From positions 33,722-97,721 of the forward strand of contig CAJTSR010000010.1 of NCBI GenBank assembly GCA_910579035.1: a stretch of 64,000 nucleotides of DNA, given 5' to 3'. The notes beneath the pieces are model-generated. The model saw only the letters and a list, made by a program, of their open reading frames with translations. It searched no databases and had not been told where the DNA came from. This stretch comes from an uncultured Muribaculaceae bacterium. GTDB lineage: Bacteria; Bacteroidota; Bacteroidia; Bacteroidales; Muribaculaceae. Below are positions 51,591 to 61,200 of the stretch, in pieces; within the stretch, counting starts at the first letter, position 1, and each line of letters begins with the position of its first letter. Made by a program: the position numbers and the translations under genes.

Positions 51591-51646
51591 ATGGAATATT
51601 ATTTAAAAGATTTATTTTGCAGTATGGAATATTTTTTATAACTTTG
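51591..51646 (+). promoter_or_regulatory. Promoter of the ImmA/type I restriction cluster with direct repeats
   Basis: TTTG (51616-51619), 19 bases, TAACTTTG (51639-51646). ATGGAATATT occurs at 51591 and 51624, 33 bases apart and on both sides of the -33 box, a likely operator. Confidence 0.65.
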
Positions 51647-51673
51647 TTGCCATTATTGATAAACGTTTTGACT

Positions 51674-52267
51674 ATGGTAAGAACAGATATACTATCTCAT
51701 TCGCTCTTTGATTAGTTCAAACCGCCTTTTGAAGCGTCCGAATTTCAAGAGGAGATTATTACTCCTGAATTTCAAAGGGCTGTCTATATTGCACATCAAA
51801 AAGCATACAATGATGCACGTCAATACAGGGATAGATGTACATCAATCACAACCGCAGGTATAACCCATGATTGCACTCATCACTATTTGGAAGATGAACT
51901 ATCACCTTTAGGGTTTGAATTTACATCAGATTCCGTTGGAAATACAAGGGCATTTTTCACAAAGGGTAACTATGTATTTATCCTCAAAAAGAAGGATGCA
52001 CCCTCCAATCCGACTGGAATAAGTAGGAACATCAGCGAGCAAAATGTTTCCAAGCATGTAATTACCATTTCGTATGAAACGGATCCACTTGGAATAGAAG
52101 TAGCCAGAATATATGTACAGTATCTTCAAGGTAAAACCATTGAGTATAGTTTTACCATTACGCCCGAAGACGTTTGGGGACTTCCGCACGTATCATCTAC
52201 AACTTCCACACCCAATGACGAGCATATTAAGCCCAAACTGAAAATCAAGAAAAATGACGCAATATAG
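51674..52267 (+). pseudogene. Small gene with in-frame amber codon, partner of XRE-ImmA gene
   Basis: From ATG 51674, 28 bases after the -7 element, the frame reads MVRTDILSHSLFD, then TAG (51713-51715), then runs open to 52267 (FKPPFEASEFQEEIITPEFQ and onward), 197 codons in all. The region after the stop looks coding throughout. Without readthrough, a TTG at 51887 could give a 126-residue product. The end is 6 bases before the XRE-ImmA gene. Either a nonsense mutation, a readthrough signal, or a sequence error. No family recognised. Confidence 0.6.
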
Positions 52268-52273
52268 TAAGTT

Positions 52274-53356
52274 ATGAGTGAGAATTTGAATCCAATATTT
52301 TTGGAGTTGGCTCGACATCTCAGGCAGTATACGCAGAAAGACGCTGCGGAACTCTTAGGTGTGTCGCAAGGCAAATTATCCAAAGCAGAAAAAGGACTCC
52401 AACCTCTCCCCTCTGATATTATATTACGATTACCAGAAGTATATAATTTACCTCTGTCATTCTTTAATCAACAGACCGATAAGTCCCAGATTGGACATTT
52501 GTATTACAGAAAGCAAGCATCTGTACCCGCAAAGATACAAGACGCCCTTGACGCTCAAATTCGAGTGCAGAAAATGGCAATTGATCAAATGTTTGAAGCC
52601 ATTGAGTTGCCAGACTTTGAGTGGCCAAGAATTCAGCCCACTGAAGCAAATTCTCCGACGGAAATTGCACGACAAGTCAAATACGCATTAGGAATCCATC
52701 GTGGTGCTGTGCCTAATCTTACGGTACTTTTAGAAGATCGTGGCATCATTGTACAAAAAATGGATTTTGGCACAGAGAAAATGGATGGTTTGACTTCGGT
52801 GACAGATAATGGTCGCAAAGTAATTTTCTTGAATACGCGGATGCCAAATGATCGAATGCGTTTTTCACTGGCTCATGAATTGGGACATCTTGTGATGCAC
52901 TATTATTTTATCCCATCAGAAGCGACATCAGTGGAAGATGAGGCCAACGAATTTGCATCGGAGTTTCTAATGCCTGAAAGAGAAATAAGACCTCAGTTAA
53001 AACGACTCACATTGCCAATACTTGCGACTCTTAAACAGCAATGGGGGGTTTCTATGCGAGCCTTAATTAGACGAGCGAGAGACTTGCAGATGATTGACGA
53101 TAAAATCTACCGCAATTATCAAATTGTATTCTCAAAGAAGGGCTATAATAAACGTGAACCTATTAACCTTCCGTATGAAAGAAGTAATATGGTTCATGAT
53201 GTGGTAGAGCTGTATAAAACAGAACTCGGATATTCTGAGGATGATTTATCAACGATAACAAGACTCATGCCAGACGATTTTAAGCGTTGGTTTATTCTTA
53301 ATAACTCTCCAATATTTGCGTTCAACCCATCGTTTTCAACATTTAAAAGAGATTAA
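52274..53356 (+). CDS. XRE regulator with ImmA/IrrE metallopeptidase domain
   Basis: A 360-residue protein. An N-terminal HTH (YTQKDAAELLGVSQGKLSKA, about 15-65) is joined to an ImmA/IrrE peptidase domain with zinc motif SLAHELGHLVMHYY and downstream EDEANEFASEFLMP supplying the third ligand. Such proteins control mobile elements and defence loci by binding and cleavage. It ends 3 bases before hsdM, so it probably regulates the type I restriction genes. Confidence 0.9.
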   Translation: MSENLNPIFLELARHLRQYTQKDAAELLGVSQGKLSKAEKGLQPLPSDIILRLPEVYNLPLSFFNQQTDKSQIGHLYYRKQASVPAKIQDALDAQIRVQKMAIDQMFEAIELPDFEWPRIQPTEANSPTEIARQVKYALGIHRGAVPNLTVLLEDRGIIVQKMDFGTEKMDGLTSVTDNGRKVIFLNTRMPNDRMRFSLAHELGHLVMHYYFIPSEATSVEDEANEFASEFLMPEREIRPQLKRLTLPILATLKQQWGVSMRALIRRARDLQMIDDKIYRNYQIVFSKKGYNKREPINLPYERSNMVHDVVELYKTELGYSEDDLSTITRLMPDDFKRWFILNNSPIFAFNPSFSTFKRD

Positions 53357-53359
53357 GCA

Positions 53360-54421
53360 ATGAACAAACAGCAACTTGCATCGAAAATATGGGCTTCGGC
53401 AAACAAGATGCGCTCGAAGATTGAAGCTAACGAGTATAAGGACTATATACTCGGCTTCATCTTCTATAAATTCTTGTCTGATACCGAGGTCAAGTTCCTT
53501 AAAGAAAATGACTGGACCGACGAGGCCATCAAGGAGTATTTATATGAAGACAAGGTGCCCGAAACCGTCGAGCAATGTAAGAACAATCTCGGCTACTTCA
53601 TAGCCTATCCCGATTTGTTCTCTACTTGGATTGCTCCCTATTCGGACTTCGGTGTTGCTGACGTTCGCGATGCGCTCAATCGCTTCGCTCGGCTTATTAG
53701 CCCCGCACATCAGAAAGTCTACAAAGGTATCTTCGATACTTTGCAGAATGGTCTCAGTAAGCTCGGTGAAAGCACCGGAGCGCAGACCAAAGCCATCAAC
53801 AACCTGCTCCAACTTATCAAGGATATTCCGACCGACGGTAGCGAAGACTACGACGTTCTCGGCTTCATTTACGAATATCTTATCTCCAACTTCGCCGCGA
53901 ACGCAGGTAAGAAAGCCGGTGAGTTCTACACACCGCATGAGGTTGCTCTTATGATGTCGGAGATTGTAGCCCATCATCTCCGCGACAAAGAGGAAATCAC
54001 CATCCATGACCCAACAAGCGGCTCTGGCTCGTTGCTGCTCAATATCGGTCGCAGCGTCGGCAAATACCTCGCTAAGAATAAAATCACATATTACGCCCAG
54101 GAGTTGAAAGAAGCCACTTACAACCTTACGCGAATGAATCTAGTAATGCGTGGCATCCACCCCGACAACATACTCGTGCGTAACGGTGATACCCTCGAAG
54201 AAGATTGGCCGTGGTTCGATGACTCCGACCCCTTTGCTTCCTACAAGCCGCTCTATTGCGATGCTGTGGTAAGCAACCCTCCATACTCGCAAGAGTGGAC
54301 TCCCAAGGAGGAGTCGAGTTCTGACCCTCGTTATAGCAAGTACGGCGTGGCCCCGAAAGGCACCGCCGACTATGCGTTCCTTCTCCATGACCTGTTCCAC
54401 GTCAAGCCGACGGCATTATGA
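53360..54421 (+). CDS. hsdM: Type I methyltransferase HsdM, N-terminal part (before frameshift)
   Basis: A 353-residue fragment. The HsdM N-terminal helical domain is followed by SAM motif I DPTSGSGSLLLNIG and catalytic motif IV VVSNPPYSQEW. The frame ends TADYAFLLHDLFHVKPTAL and stops, where intact homologues read KPDGI and continue MTIVLPHGVLF. One base is missing at about 54407-54409. The next frame resumes exactly at this point. The gene is thus a single hsdM broken in the methylase domain; function depends on whether both halves can assemble. Confidence 0.85.
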   Translation: MNKQQLASKIWASANKMRSKIEANEYKDYILGFIFYKFLSDTEVKFLKENDWTDEAIKEYLYEDKVPETVEQCKNNLGYFIAYPDLFSTWIAPYSDFGVADVRDALNRFARLISPAHQKVYKGIFDTLQNGLSKLGESTGAQTKAINNLLQLIKDIPTDGSEDYDVLGFIYEYLISNFAANAGKKAGEFYTPHEVALMMSEIVAHHLRDKEEITIHDPTSGSGSLLLNIGRSVGKYLAKNKITYYAQELKEATYNLTRMNLVMRGIHPDNILVRNGDTLEEDWPWFDDSDPFASYKPLYCDAVVSNPPYSQEWTPKEESSSDPRYSKYGVAPKGTADYAFLLHDLFHVKPTAL

Positions 54422-55965
54422 CTATCGTCTTGCCTCACGGTGTGCTTTTCCGTGGTGGCAGTGAAGAAGAAATCCGCAAGAACCTGATTGAGAAGAATAA
54501 CATCGACGCGATTATCGGACTACCTGCCAATATATTCTTTGGCACCGGTATTCCCACTATTGTTATGGTGCTCCGTCAGAAGCGCGAGAATGACGATATT
54601 CTCTTTGTCGATGCCTCAAAGGGCTTCGCCAAAGTCGGCAAGAACAATCAGCTCCGCGCCCGCGACATCCGAAAGATTGTCGATGCTGTGACGGAACGCA
54701 GGGATATTCCGAAGTTCTCGCGTCGGGTCAGCCGCGACACCATCCGCGAGAATGATTACAACCTCAATATTCCTCGCTACGTTAATTCTGCAGAGACAGA
54801 CGAGCAGTGGGATATTTACGCTACTATGTTCGGTGGAATACCTAACTGCGAGCTTGACGCTTTCGCGCCAATGTGGTCGAAGTTCCCGTCGCTACGCGCT
54901 GAATTGTTCCGCGACCTCGACAACGGTTACAGCGAGCTGATACCTTCTCACGATGATCTGCGCCGCGTTATCGCTGATAACGCTGAGGTGCGACAGTTCA
55001 ACGAGAGCTATGCCGAGACAGTCTCCAATGTCGGCAAGTCGCTTGACGACTATCTTATCGACCGTCTGCGCGAGCCTGAATTTGTGGCTGACCTCAATCC
55101 GCAGTTCCATCTTTCGGCACTCACTTCATTTCTTTTCGATTACCTCAAACCGTTCAATCTCATTGACGAGTATGCCGCCTATCAGGTTCTCACTGAACAC
55201 TGGGCGCAAATCTCCGGCGACCTCGAAATTATCCATTCCGAGGGTCTTGTCGCCGCCAATGTGGTTGACCCCAATATGGTTGTCAAGAAGAAAGACGGCA
55301 AGGATGTAGAAGTTCAGGACGGCTGGGCCGGTCGCATTATCCCGATCGACCTTGTCGAACGTGTAATGCTTTCCGATGAACTTGCCTCTGTCGAGAACGA
55401 CCGCGCCGCTTTGGAAGCTACTCGCTCCCATATCGCAGAAATCATCGAGAACCTGCCAGAAGCCGAAGGTGAAACTCCGTGGCTGAAAGAGGACGGCTCG
55501 GCTTTTGTTCCAAAGGAGCTTAAAGCCAAGGTTAAGAAGATTAAACAAGAGTATGGCTCAAAGGCTCCGGAGGGTAGCGTTGAGTTTATGCTTCTCGATG
55601 CCGACAAGTCGCTCGACCTCGAAAAGAAACAAAAAGCCGCCTACAACGCCGCTCTTATTGAATTGATAAGTAAGGCTATCGAAACCATCGAAAACCTTAC
55701 TCCCGACGATATTATCACTCTGCTGAAAGCAAAGTGGAGCACACCGCTCAATGATGCGCTCATCGACGTTGACCGCCGACTTATCAGCGACTTCACTTCT
55801 CTGCTTACTTCTCTGTCCGAGAAATACTCGGAAACCCTCGTTGATATTGACAACAATATCACTTCGGCAGAGAAATCGCTTGCTTCTCTCATTGATAACC
55901 TCACAGGCTCCGACAATGATATGGCCGGACTCCGTGAGTTTCAAAAACTCCTTCGCCATGAGTAA
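54418..55965 (+). CDS. hsdM: Type I methyltransferase HsdM, C-terminal part (after frameshift)
   Basis: A 515-residue fragment beginning MTIVLPHGVLFRGGSEEEIR, which is the internal HsdM sequence after motif IV, with GLPANIFFGTGIPT and later a long helical C-terminal region (YNAALIELISKAIETIENLT, SLSEKYSETLVDID). Its ATG overlaps the stop of the first half by four bases, so ribosomes could restart and make two chains, but the arrangement is explained by a single-base deletion. The end overlaps the DUF1016 gene by 8 bases. Confidence 0.85.
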   Translation: MTIVLPHGVLFRGGSEEEIRKNLIEKNNIDAIIGLPANIFFGTGIPTIVMVLRQKRENDDILFVDASKGFAKVGKNNQLRARDIRKIVDAVTERRDIPKFSRRVSRDTIRENDYNLNIPRYVNSAETDEQWDIYATMFGGIPNCELDAFAPMWSKFPSLRAELFRDLDNGYSELIPSHDDLRRVIADNAEVRQFNESYAETVSNVGKSLDDYLIDRLREPEFVADLNPQFHLSALTSFLFDYLKPFNLIDEYAAYQVLTEHWAQISGDLEIIHSEGLVAANVVDPNMVVKKKDGKDVEVQDGWAGRIIPIDLVERVMLSDELASVENDRAALEATRSHIAEIIENLPEAEGETPWLKEDGSAFVPKELKAKVKKIKQEYGSKAPEGSVEFMLLDADKSLDLEKKQKAAYNAALIELISKAIETIENLTPDDIITLLKAKWSTPLNDALIDVDRRLISDFTSLLTSLSEKYSETLVDIDNNITSAEKSLASLIDNLTGSDNDMAGLREFQKLLRHE

Positions 55966-57043
55966 GATTATTAGACACAATACTCCGCTGCTTGCACCGG
56001 AGGTTATCGAGCCTCTGTATAACCGCGCATCTGCCATCATTGAAGATGCACGTGTCAAAGCATACCGTCAGGTAAACGAAAACCTTGTAAAGCGCAACTG
56101 GGAGCTGGGACAAATAATTGCCGAAGAAGAACTGAATGGCGAAGACCGCGCCAAATATGGCGCATCTGTTATCAAAGAACTTTCCAAGCGTCTGACTGCC
56201 ACATACGGTAAAGGTTTCTCAAAGAGCTACCTTTACAGCTTCGTGCAGTTTTACAAGACACACCCTGCAATTTTCCAATCGGCGATTGGAAAATCGGTTA
56301 ATCTCTTGTCGTGGACTCATTACTTCGCCCTTACCCAAGAACTTAATGACGAAGCTCGGCAATGGTATGAAACCGAAGCCGCTTCGCAGAATTGGAGTGT
56401 GCGCACTCTCCAACGCAATATCAGTTCTCAATACTACCACCGTTTGCTTGCCTCTCAACGCAAAGACCTTGTCGAGAAAGAGATGTTGCAGCTCACGGCT
56501 CCCTTGCAGTCGCCCGACCCGACGGAATTTATCAAAAATCCCATGATTGGTGAATTTCTCGGTTTCACCGCTGACTCCTCTTTCAGAGAGACCGAGTTGG
56601 AGCAGTCCATAATTGACAATTTGGAAAAGTTTCTGCTTGAGCTTGGTAAAGGTTTTGCGTTTGTTGCCCGTCAGCAACATATCCATACCGAGAAAGAGGA
56701 TTACTATATCGACCTCGTTTTCTATAACATATATCTGAAATGTTACGTTTTGATAGACCTGAAGACTTCAAAAATACGTCATCAGGACGTCGGTCAGATG
56801 GATATGTATGTGCGAATGTACGACCAACTTAAACGGACTGAGGGAGATAACCCTACCATCGGTATCCTCCTTTGCGATGACACCGACGAAGATATTGCGA
56901 GATACTCCGTTCTGCACGATAACGACCACATGTTCGCGTCTAAGTATATGACCTATATGCCGTCGCCCGACCAGCTCCGTGCTGAAATAGAGCGTCAGAA
57001 AGAGATTTATTACCTCAAAGAACAGTCAGAAGATGAAGAATAA
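55958..57043 (+). CDS. DUF1016 (YhcG-type) PD-(D/E)xK nuclease
   Basis: A 361-residue protein. An N-terminal helical domain (NENLVKRNWELGQIIAEEEL to FSKSYLYSFVQFYKTHP) and a C-terminal nuclease fold with YYIDLVFYNIYLKCYVLIDL followed by KTSK, the D...D-L-K site. It starts inside hsdM and overlaps hsdS by 11 bases, so it is part of the type I operon. DUF1016 genes are often found in defence islands beside type I systems, where they may add a nuclease. Earlier in-frame ATGs read antisense-like sequence of hsdM and are ignored. Confidence 0.88.
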   Translation: MSKIIRHNTPLLAPEVIEPLYNRASAIIEDARVKAYRQVNENLVKRNWELGQIIAEEELNGEDRAKYGASVIKELSKRLTATYGKGFSKSYLYSFVQFYKTHPAIFQSAIGKSVNLLSWTHYFALTQELNDEARQWYETEAASQNWSVRTLQRNISSQYYHRLLASQRKDLVEKEMLQLTAPLQSPDPTEFIKNPMIGEFLGFTADSSFRETELEQSIIDNLEKFLLELGKGFAFVARQQHIHTEKEDYYIDLVFYNIYLKCYVLIDLKTSKIRHQDVGQMDMYVRMYDQLKRTEGDNPTIGILLCDDTDEDIARYSVLHDNDHMFASKYMTYMPSPDQLRAEIERQKEIYYLKEQSEDEE

Positions 57044-58289
57044 ATCTCTAATACCACAGATACGTTTCAAGGGCTACGAAGATGTGTGGCAACAAGCTAA
57101 AGTAAGGGAGGTCTTTACTTTAGGAAACGGCTACACTCCATCAAAAGCAAACCCGGCATTTTGGACTAACGGCACTATTCCTTGGTTTAGAATGGAGGAT
57201 ATTCGTGAAAATGGCCGTGTTTTATCCGACTCTATTCAGCACGTTACACCCGAAGCGGTTAAGTCCTCCGGACTTTTCCCAGCCGGGAGCCTTATTGTCT
57301 CAACGACTGCAACAATCGGAGAGCACGCTCTCCTAATAGCTGATTCGCTTGCGAATCAGCGATTTACGGTTTTTCAAACCGTAAATCGCTGGTCTTGGTT
57401 GAAAGCCAAGTACTTACTATATCGATTCTATGGTCTCGGAGATTGGTGCAGAAAGAATGTAAATGCCGGAGGTCTTGCTGCGGTAAGCATCGCTGACCTC
57501 CAAAAGTATGATATTGGCTTTCCTTCATCCGATAAAGAACGTGATTCTATTGCAGATTACTTCGGCAATATTGAACAACTAATTGCCGAAGCGGAGCGAG
57601 AGGTCAGCCGTTTGGAGAAGATGAAACAAGCATCTCTCCAAAAAATGTTCCCTCGTCCGGGTGTCTCTGCTCCCGAAATCCGCTTTGACGGCTATACCGA
57701 GCCATGGGTTGAGAGGAAAATCTCAGATTGTGCTTCATTCTCTCGCGGACAAGGCTACACTAAAAATAACCTCAGAGAATCCAGCACTCCGATTTTCCTT
57801 TATGGTCGATTATATACCAAATATTCAACCTATGTAGATTCAGTAGATACATATTCTTTTGTTGCTCCATATTCGGTCATAAGCAAGGGCAACGAAGTGG
57901 TAATGCCTTCCTCTGGCGAAACCGCTGAAGATATAGCAGTTGCTTCGGCTATTTTAGCCAAAGGAATTATTCTTAGTGGTGGATTGAATATCATTATCCT
58001 CAATAATGATATTGACCAAATATTCTTAGCACTTTCTCTTACCTTTAGCCATGCTCATCATGAGTTGGCAAAAAAGGCACAAGGGAAAAGTGTAGTACAT
58101 ATTTATAATCAAGATATTGCTGATTTGACAATATCTTGTCCTCCTATGCTCGATGAACAAAAGGCAATAGGCGAATACTTCCGAGACCTTGACTCGCTTC
58201 TATCCGCAAAGCGTCAGAAACTCGTTAAACTCCGCAACATCAAACAGGCTTGCCTCGATAAGATGTTCGTTAATACCTCCGACTTATGA
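57033..58289 (+). CDS. hsdS: Type I restriction specificity subunit HsdS
   Basis: A 418-residue two-repeat subunit that chooses the DNA target. Each half starts with the conserved IRFKGYEDVW / IRFDGYTEPW, holds one target recognition domain, and ends in a helical spacer (ADYFGNIEQLIAEAEREVSR and GEYFRDLDSLLSAKRQKLVK). In the first half a pair of perfect palindromes (57339-57390) underlies the codons for IADSLANQRFTVFQTVNRW. It overlaps hsdR by four bases. Target unknown. Confidence 0.9.
   Translation: MKNKSLIPQIRFKGYEDVWQQAKVREVFTLGNGYTPSKANPAFWTNGTIPWFRMEDIRENGRVLSDSIQHVTPEAVKSSGLFPAGSLIVSTTATIGEHALLIADSLANQRFTVFQTVNRWSWLKAKYLLYRFYGLGDWCRKNVNAGGLAAVSIADLQKYDIGFPSSDKERDSIADYFGNIEQLIAEAEREVSRLEKMKQASLQKMFPRPGVSAPEIRFDGYTEPWVERKISDCASFSRGQGYTKNNLRESSTPIFLYGRLYTKYSTYVDSVDTYSFVAPYSVISKGNEVVMPSSGETAEDIAVASAILAKGIILSGGLNIIILNNDIDQIFLALSLTFSHAHHELAKKAQGKSVVHIYNQDIADLTISCPPMLDEQKAIGEYFRDLDSLLSAKRQKLVKLRNIKQACLDKMFVNTSDL
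57339..57390. repeat. Two adjacent perfect palindromes inside hsdS
   Basis: GCTGATTCGC-TT-GCGAATCAGC (57339-57360) shares three bases with a second hairpin whose 15-base arms are 57358-57372 and 57376-57390 (loop TTC). Both are perfect although the DNA is coding. Confidence 0.8.
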
Positions 58290-61200
58290 GTCATCAGTCT
58301 TTCAATTCCGAAGCGCAGTTTGAAGACGCGCTTATAAAAATGCTCCAACAATACGGTTGGGAGCGTGAGGTCTTGAAGAACCACACGGAGAAACAACTTA
58401 TTCAGAATTGGGCGAATATCCTCTATGAGAATAACCGCCAGTCGGTGCGCCTCGGCAACTATCCGTTGACTGAGACTGAGATGCAGCAGATTATCGACAA
58501 CATCAATAATTTGAAAACTCCGCTTGCGCTCAATGAATTCATCAACGGCGGTACAACATCGATCCGTCGTGATAATCCTGACGATGTGGAGAATTACGGC
58601 AAGGAGGTTACGCTGAAAATCTATGACCGCAAGGAAATTGCCGCAGGTGATAGCCGCTATCAGATTGTTCAGCAACCGAAATTCCCCACCGCTTCTCCTC
58701 TGCTCAATAATCGCCGTGGCGACTTGATGTTGCTTATCAACGGTATGCCCGTGGTGCATATCGAGCTTAAAAAGACCGGCGTTGATGTCAGCCAAGCAGC
58801 AAATCAAATCGAGAAGTATGCCAAGGAGGGCATCTTCTCACACGGCCTTTTATCGCTCGTTCAGATCTTCGTGGCTATGAACCCCGAAGAAACCCTATAT
58901 TTTGCCAACCCCGGCCCGGAGGGCACGTTCAACAAGCAGTTCTATTTCCATTGGGCTGACTTCTATAACGAGCCTATCAACGAGTGGGAGGAAATTGTGA
59001 AGCAGTTGCTCTCAATTCCTATGGCCCATCAGTTGATTGGCTTCTATACCGTGCCCGATAGCAAGGACAGTGTGCTGAAAGTGATGCGCTCTTACCAGTA
59101 TTATGCCGCCAATGCTATCAGCACCAAGGTAGCCAAGACGCATTGGGAGGATAAAACCATCTACGGTGGTTTTATCTGGCATACCACAGGTTCCGGCAAG
59201 ACTATGACCTCATTCAAGTCGGCTCAGCTTATTGCCCAGTCGGGCGACGCTGACAAGGTCGTGTTCCTGATGGATAGAATTGAACTCAGCACACAGAGCC
59301 TTGAAGAATACCAAGGCTTTGCCGGAGACGGCGACAACGTAGAGGGCACGGAGAATACCGGAATCCTCGTTGACAAACTCGAAAATGATGCGGCGAGTAT
59401 GCGCCTTATCGTCACTTCTATTCAGAAGATGAGCCTGGTGTACGAAGCTAAACGAGGTGAAGAAGGAGGCTACCCGAAAGCCCGTCTCGACAAAATCCGC
59501 AATAAGCGCGTAGTATTTATCATCGACGAGTGCCACCGTTCGACTTTCGGTGAAACTCTCGCCGGCATCAAGCGAAATTTCCCAAATGCGCTTTACTTCG
59601 GCTTTACAGGTACGCCCATTGACGACGAGAACAGCATAAACAATATGACTACGTCAGACCTCTTTGGCGAGCGTCTGCACCTGTATTCCATTGCCGACGG
59701 TATCCGCGACAAGAATGTGCTCGGCTTCGACCCTTATAAGGTGCTCACAATGCGCGACAGAGATGTTCGCGAAACGGTGGCTCTCGCCGAGGCTAAGGCG
59801 CAGACGTTGGAAGAAGTCTTTGCTGACCCTGCCAAGAAAGAGGTCTATGACCGCTTTATGGCTATGCCGATGGTTAGCCGTGAGAAGAATCCCGACACCA
59901 ATCAGTACTTGCTTGGGGTCGAGGATTATCTTCCCAATTCCCAATATCGCCGTCCGGAACATCGCGAGAAAGTTGTCGAGGACATCTTACGCGAATTCCC
60001 ACGATTGAGCGCCGGGGGCAAGTTCCATGCCATACTTGCCACAAGCTCAATCCCCGAAGCAATCGCTTACTATCGCTTGCTCCGGGAGAAAGCCACCGAA
60101 ATGAAAATCACGGCAATCTTTGACCCTTCCATTGATAACAATGGCACTGACCGTGCAATGGTCAAAGAGGAAGGACTTGTTGAAATCCTGACGGGTTACA
60201 ACAACTGGTTCAAGCATAGATTCGGCATACCCACTTGGCAGGTGTTCAAGAAAGACGTCGCGAAGCGCATGGCTCATAAGAAACCTTATCAGCGCATCGA
60301 CCGCGACCAACAGCTCGATATTATGATTGTCGTTGACCAGATGCTTACCGGCTTCGACTCTAAATGGGTCAACACAATCTATATGGATAAACTTTTACGC
60401 TACGAGGGGCTAATCCAGGCGTTCTCTCGCACTAACCGCCTGTTCGGACACGACAAGCGTTTTGGTGTTATCCGATACTATCGCCGTCCGCATCAGATGG
60501 AGCGCAACATCGAGGACGCTTTCGCCCTCTACGCTCACGGCAAACCGCAGGGCATATTCGTTACCAAGCTCGGACGTAACATAGAATCTATGAATCTATG
60601 TTACCGCGAAATCGCTTATATGTTCGAGCGGGCAGGTATTGAAGACTTCGCTTCTCTCCCTGCCGAAGATAGCGTCCGCGCCCGCTTTGCTCGCGAGTGG
60701 CGTAATCTCAATGCTTTCCTCGATGCTGCCAAGATGCAAGGCTTCACGTGGAATAAGAAACGCTATAAGTGGACTACCGAGGACGGCAGGTCCCATTATG
60801 CAACAATCGCCTTTGATGAGGCTACCTATTACACGCTCGCCCAACGATACAAGGAACTTCATAATGGAACAGGTACGGGCACAGGCTCCGGCCCGACAGA
60901 GGACGTTCCTTATGAAATCGAACCCTATCTCGTCGAGATAGACACCGGCCTCATTGACTCGGCCTATATGAACTCACGCTTTCAGAAGTATTTGGAATCG
61001 TTCTATAACAACGATGAAGCCGAGGTGCTTGATGCGGTACGCAAAGAACTTCATAGTTCTTTCGCCCACCTCTCTGCCGAAGATCAGAAATATGCCAACA
61101 TATTTCTTAATGACATTCAGCAGGGGCGCATCAACAGAGACGAAATCGACCCCGATAAATCTTTGTCGGATTATATCGGTGATTACCGATCAGCGGCAAA

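Noticed and set aside
54400..54421. Programmed ribosomal frameshift in hsdM
   Set aside because: No slippery heptamer or downstream pseudoknot is visible; a one-base deletion is the simpler reading.
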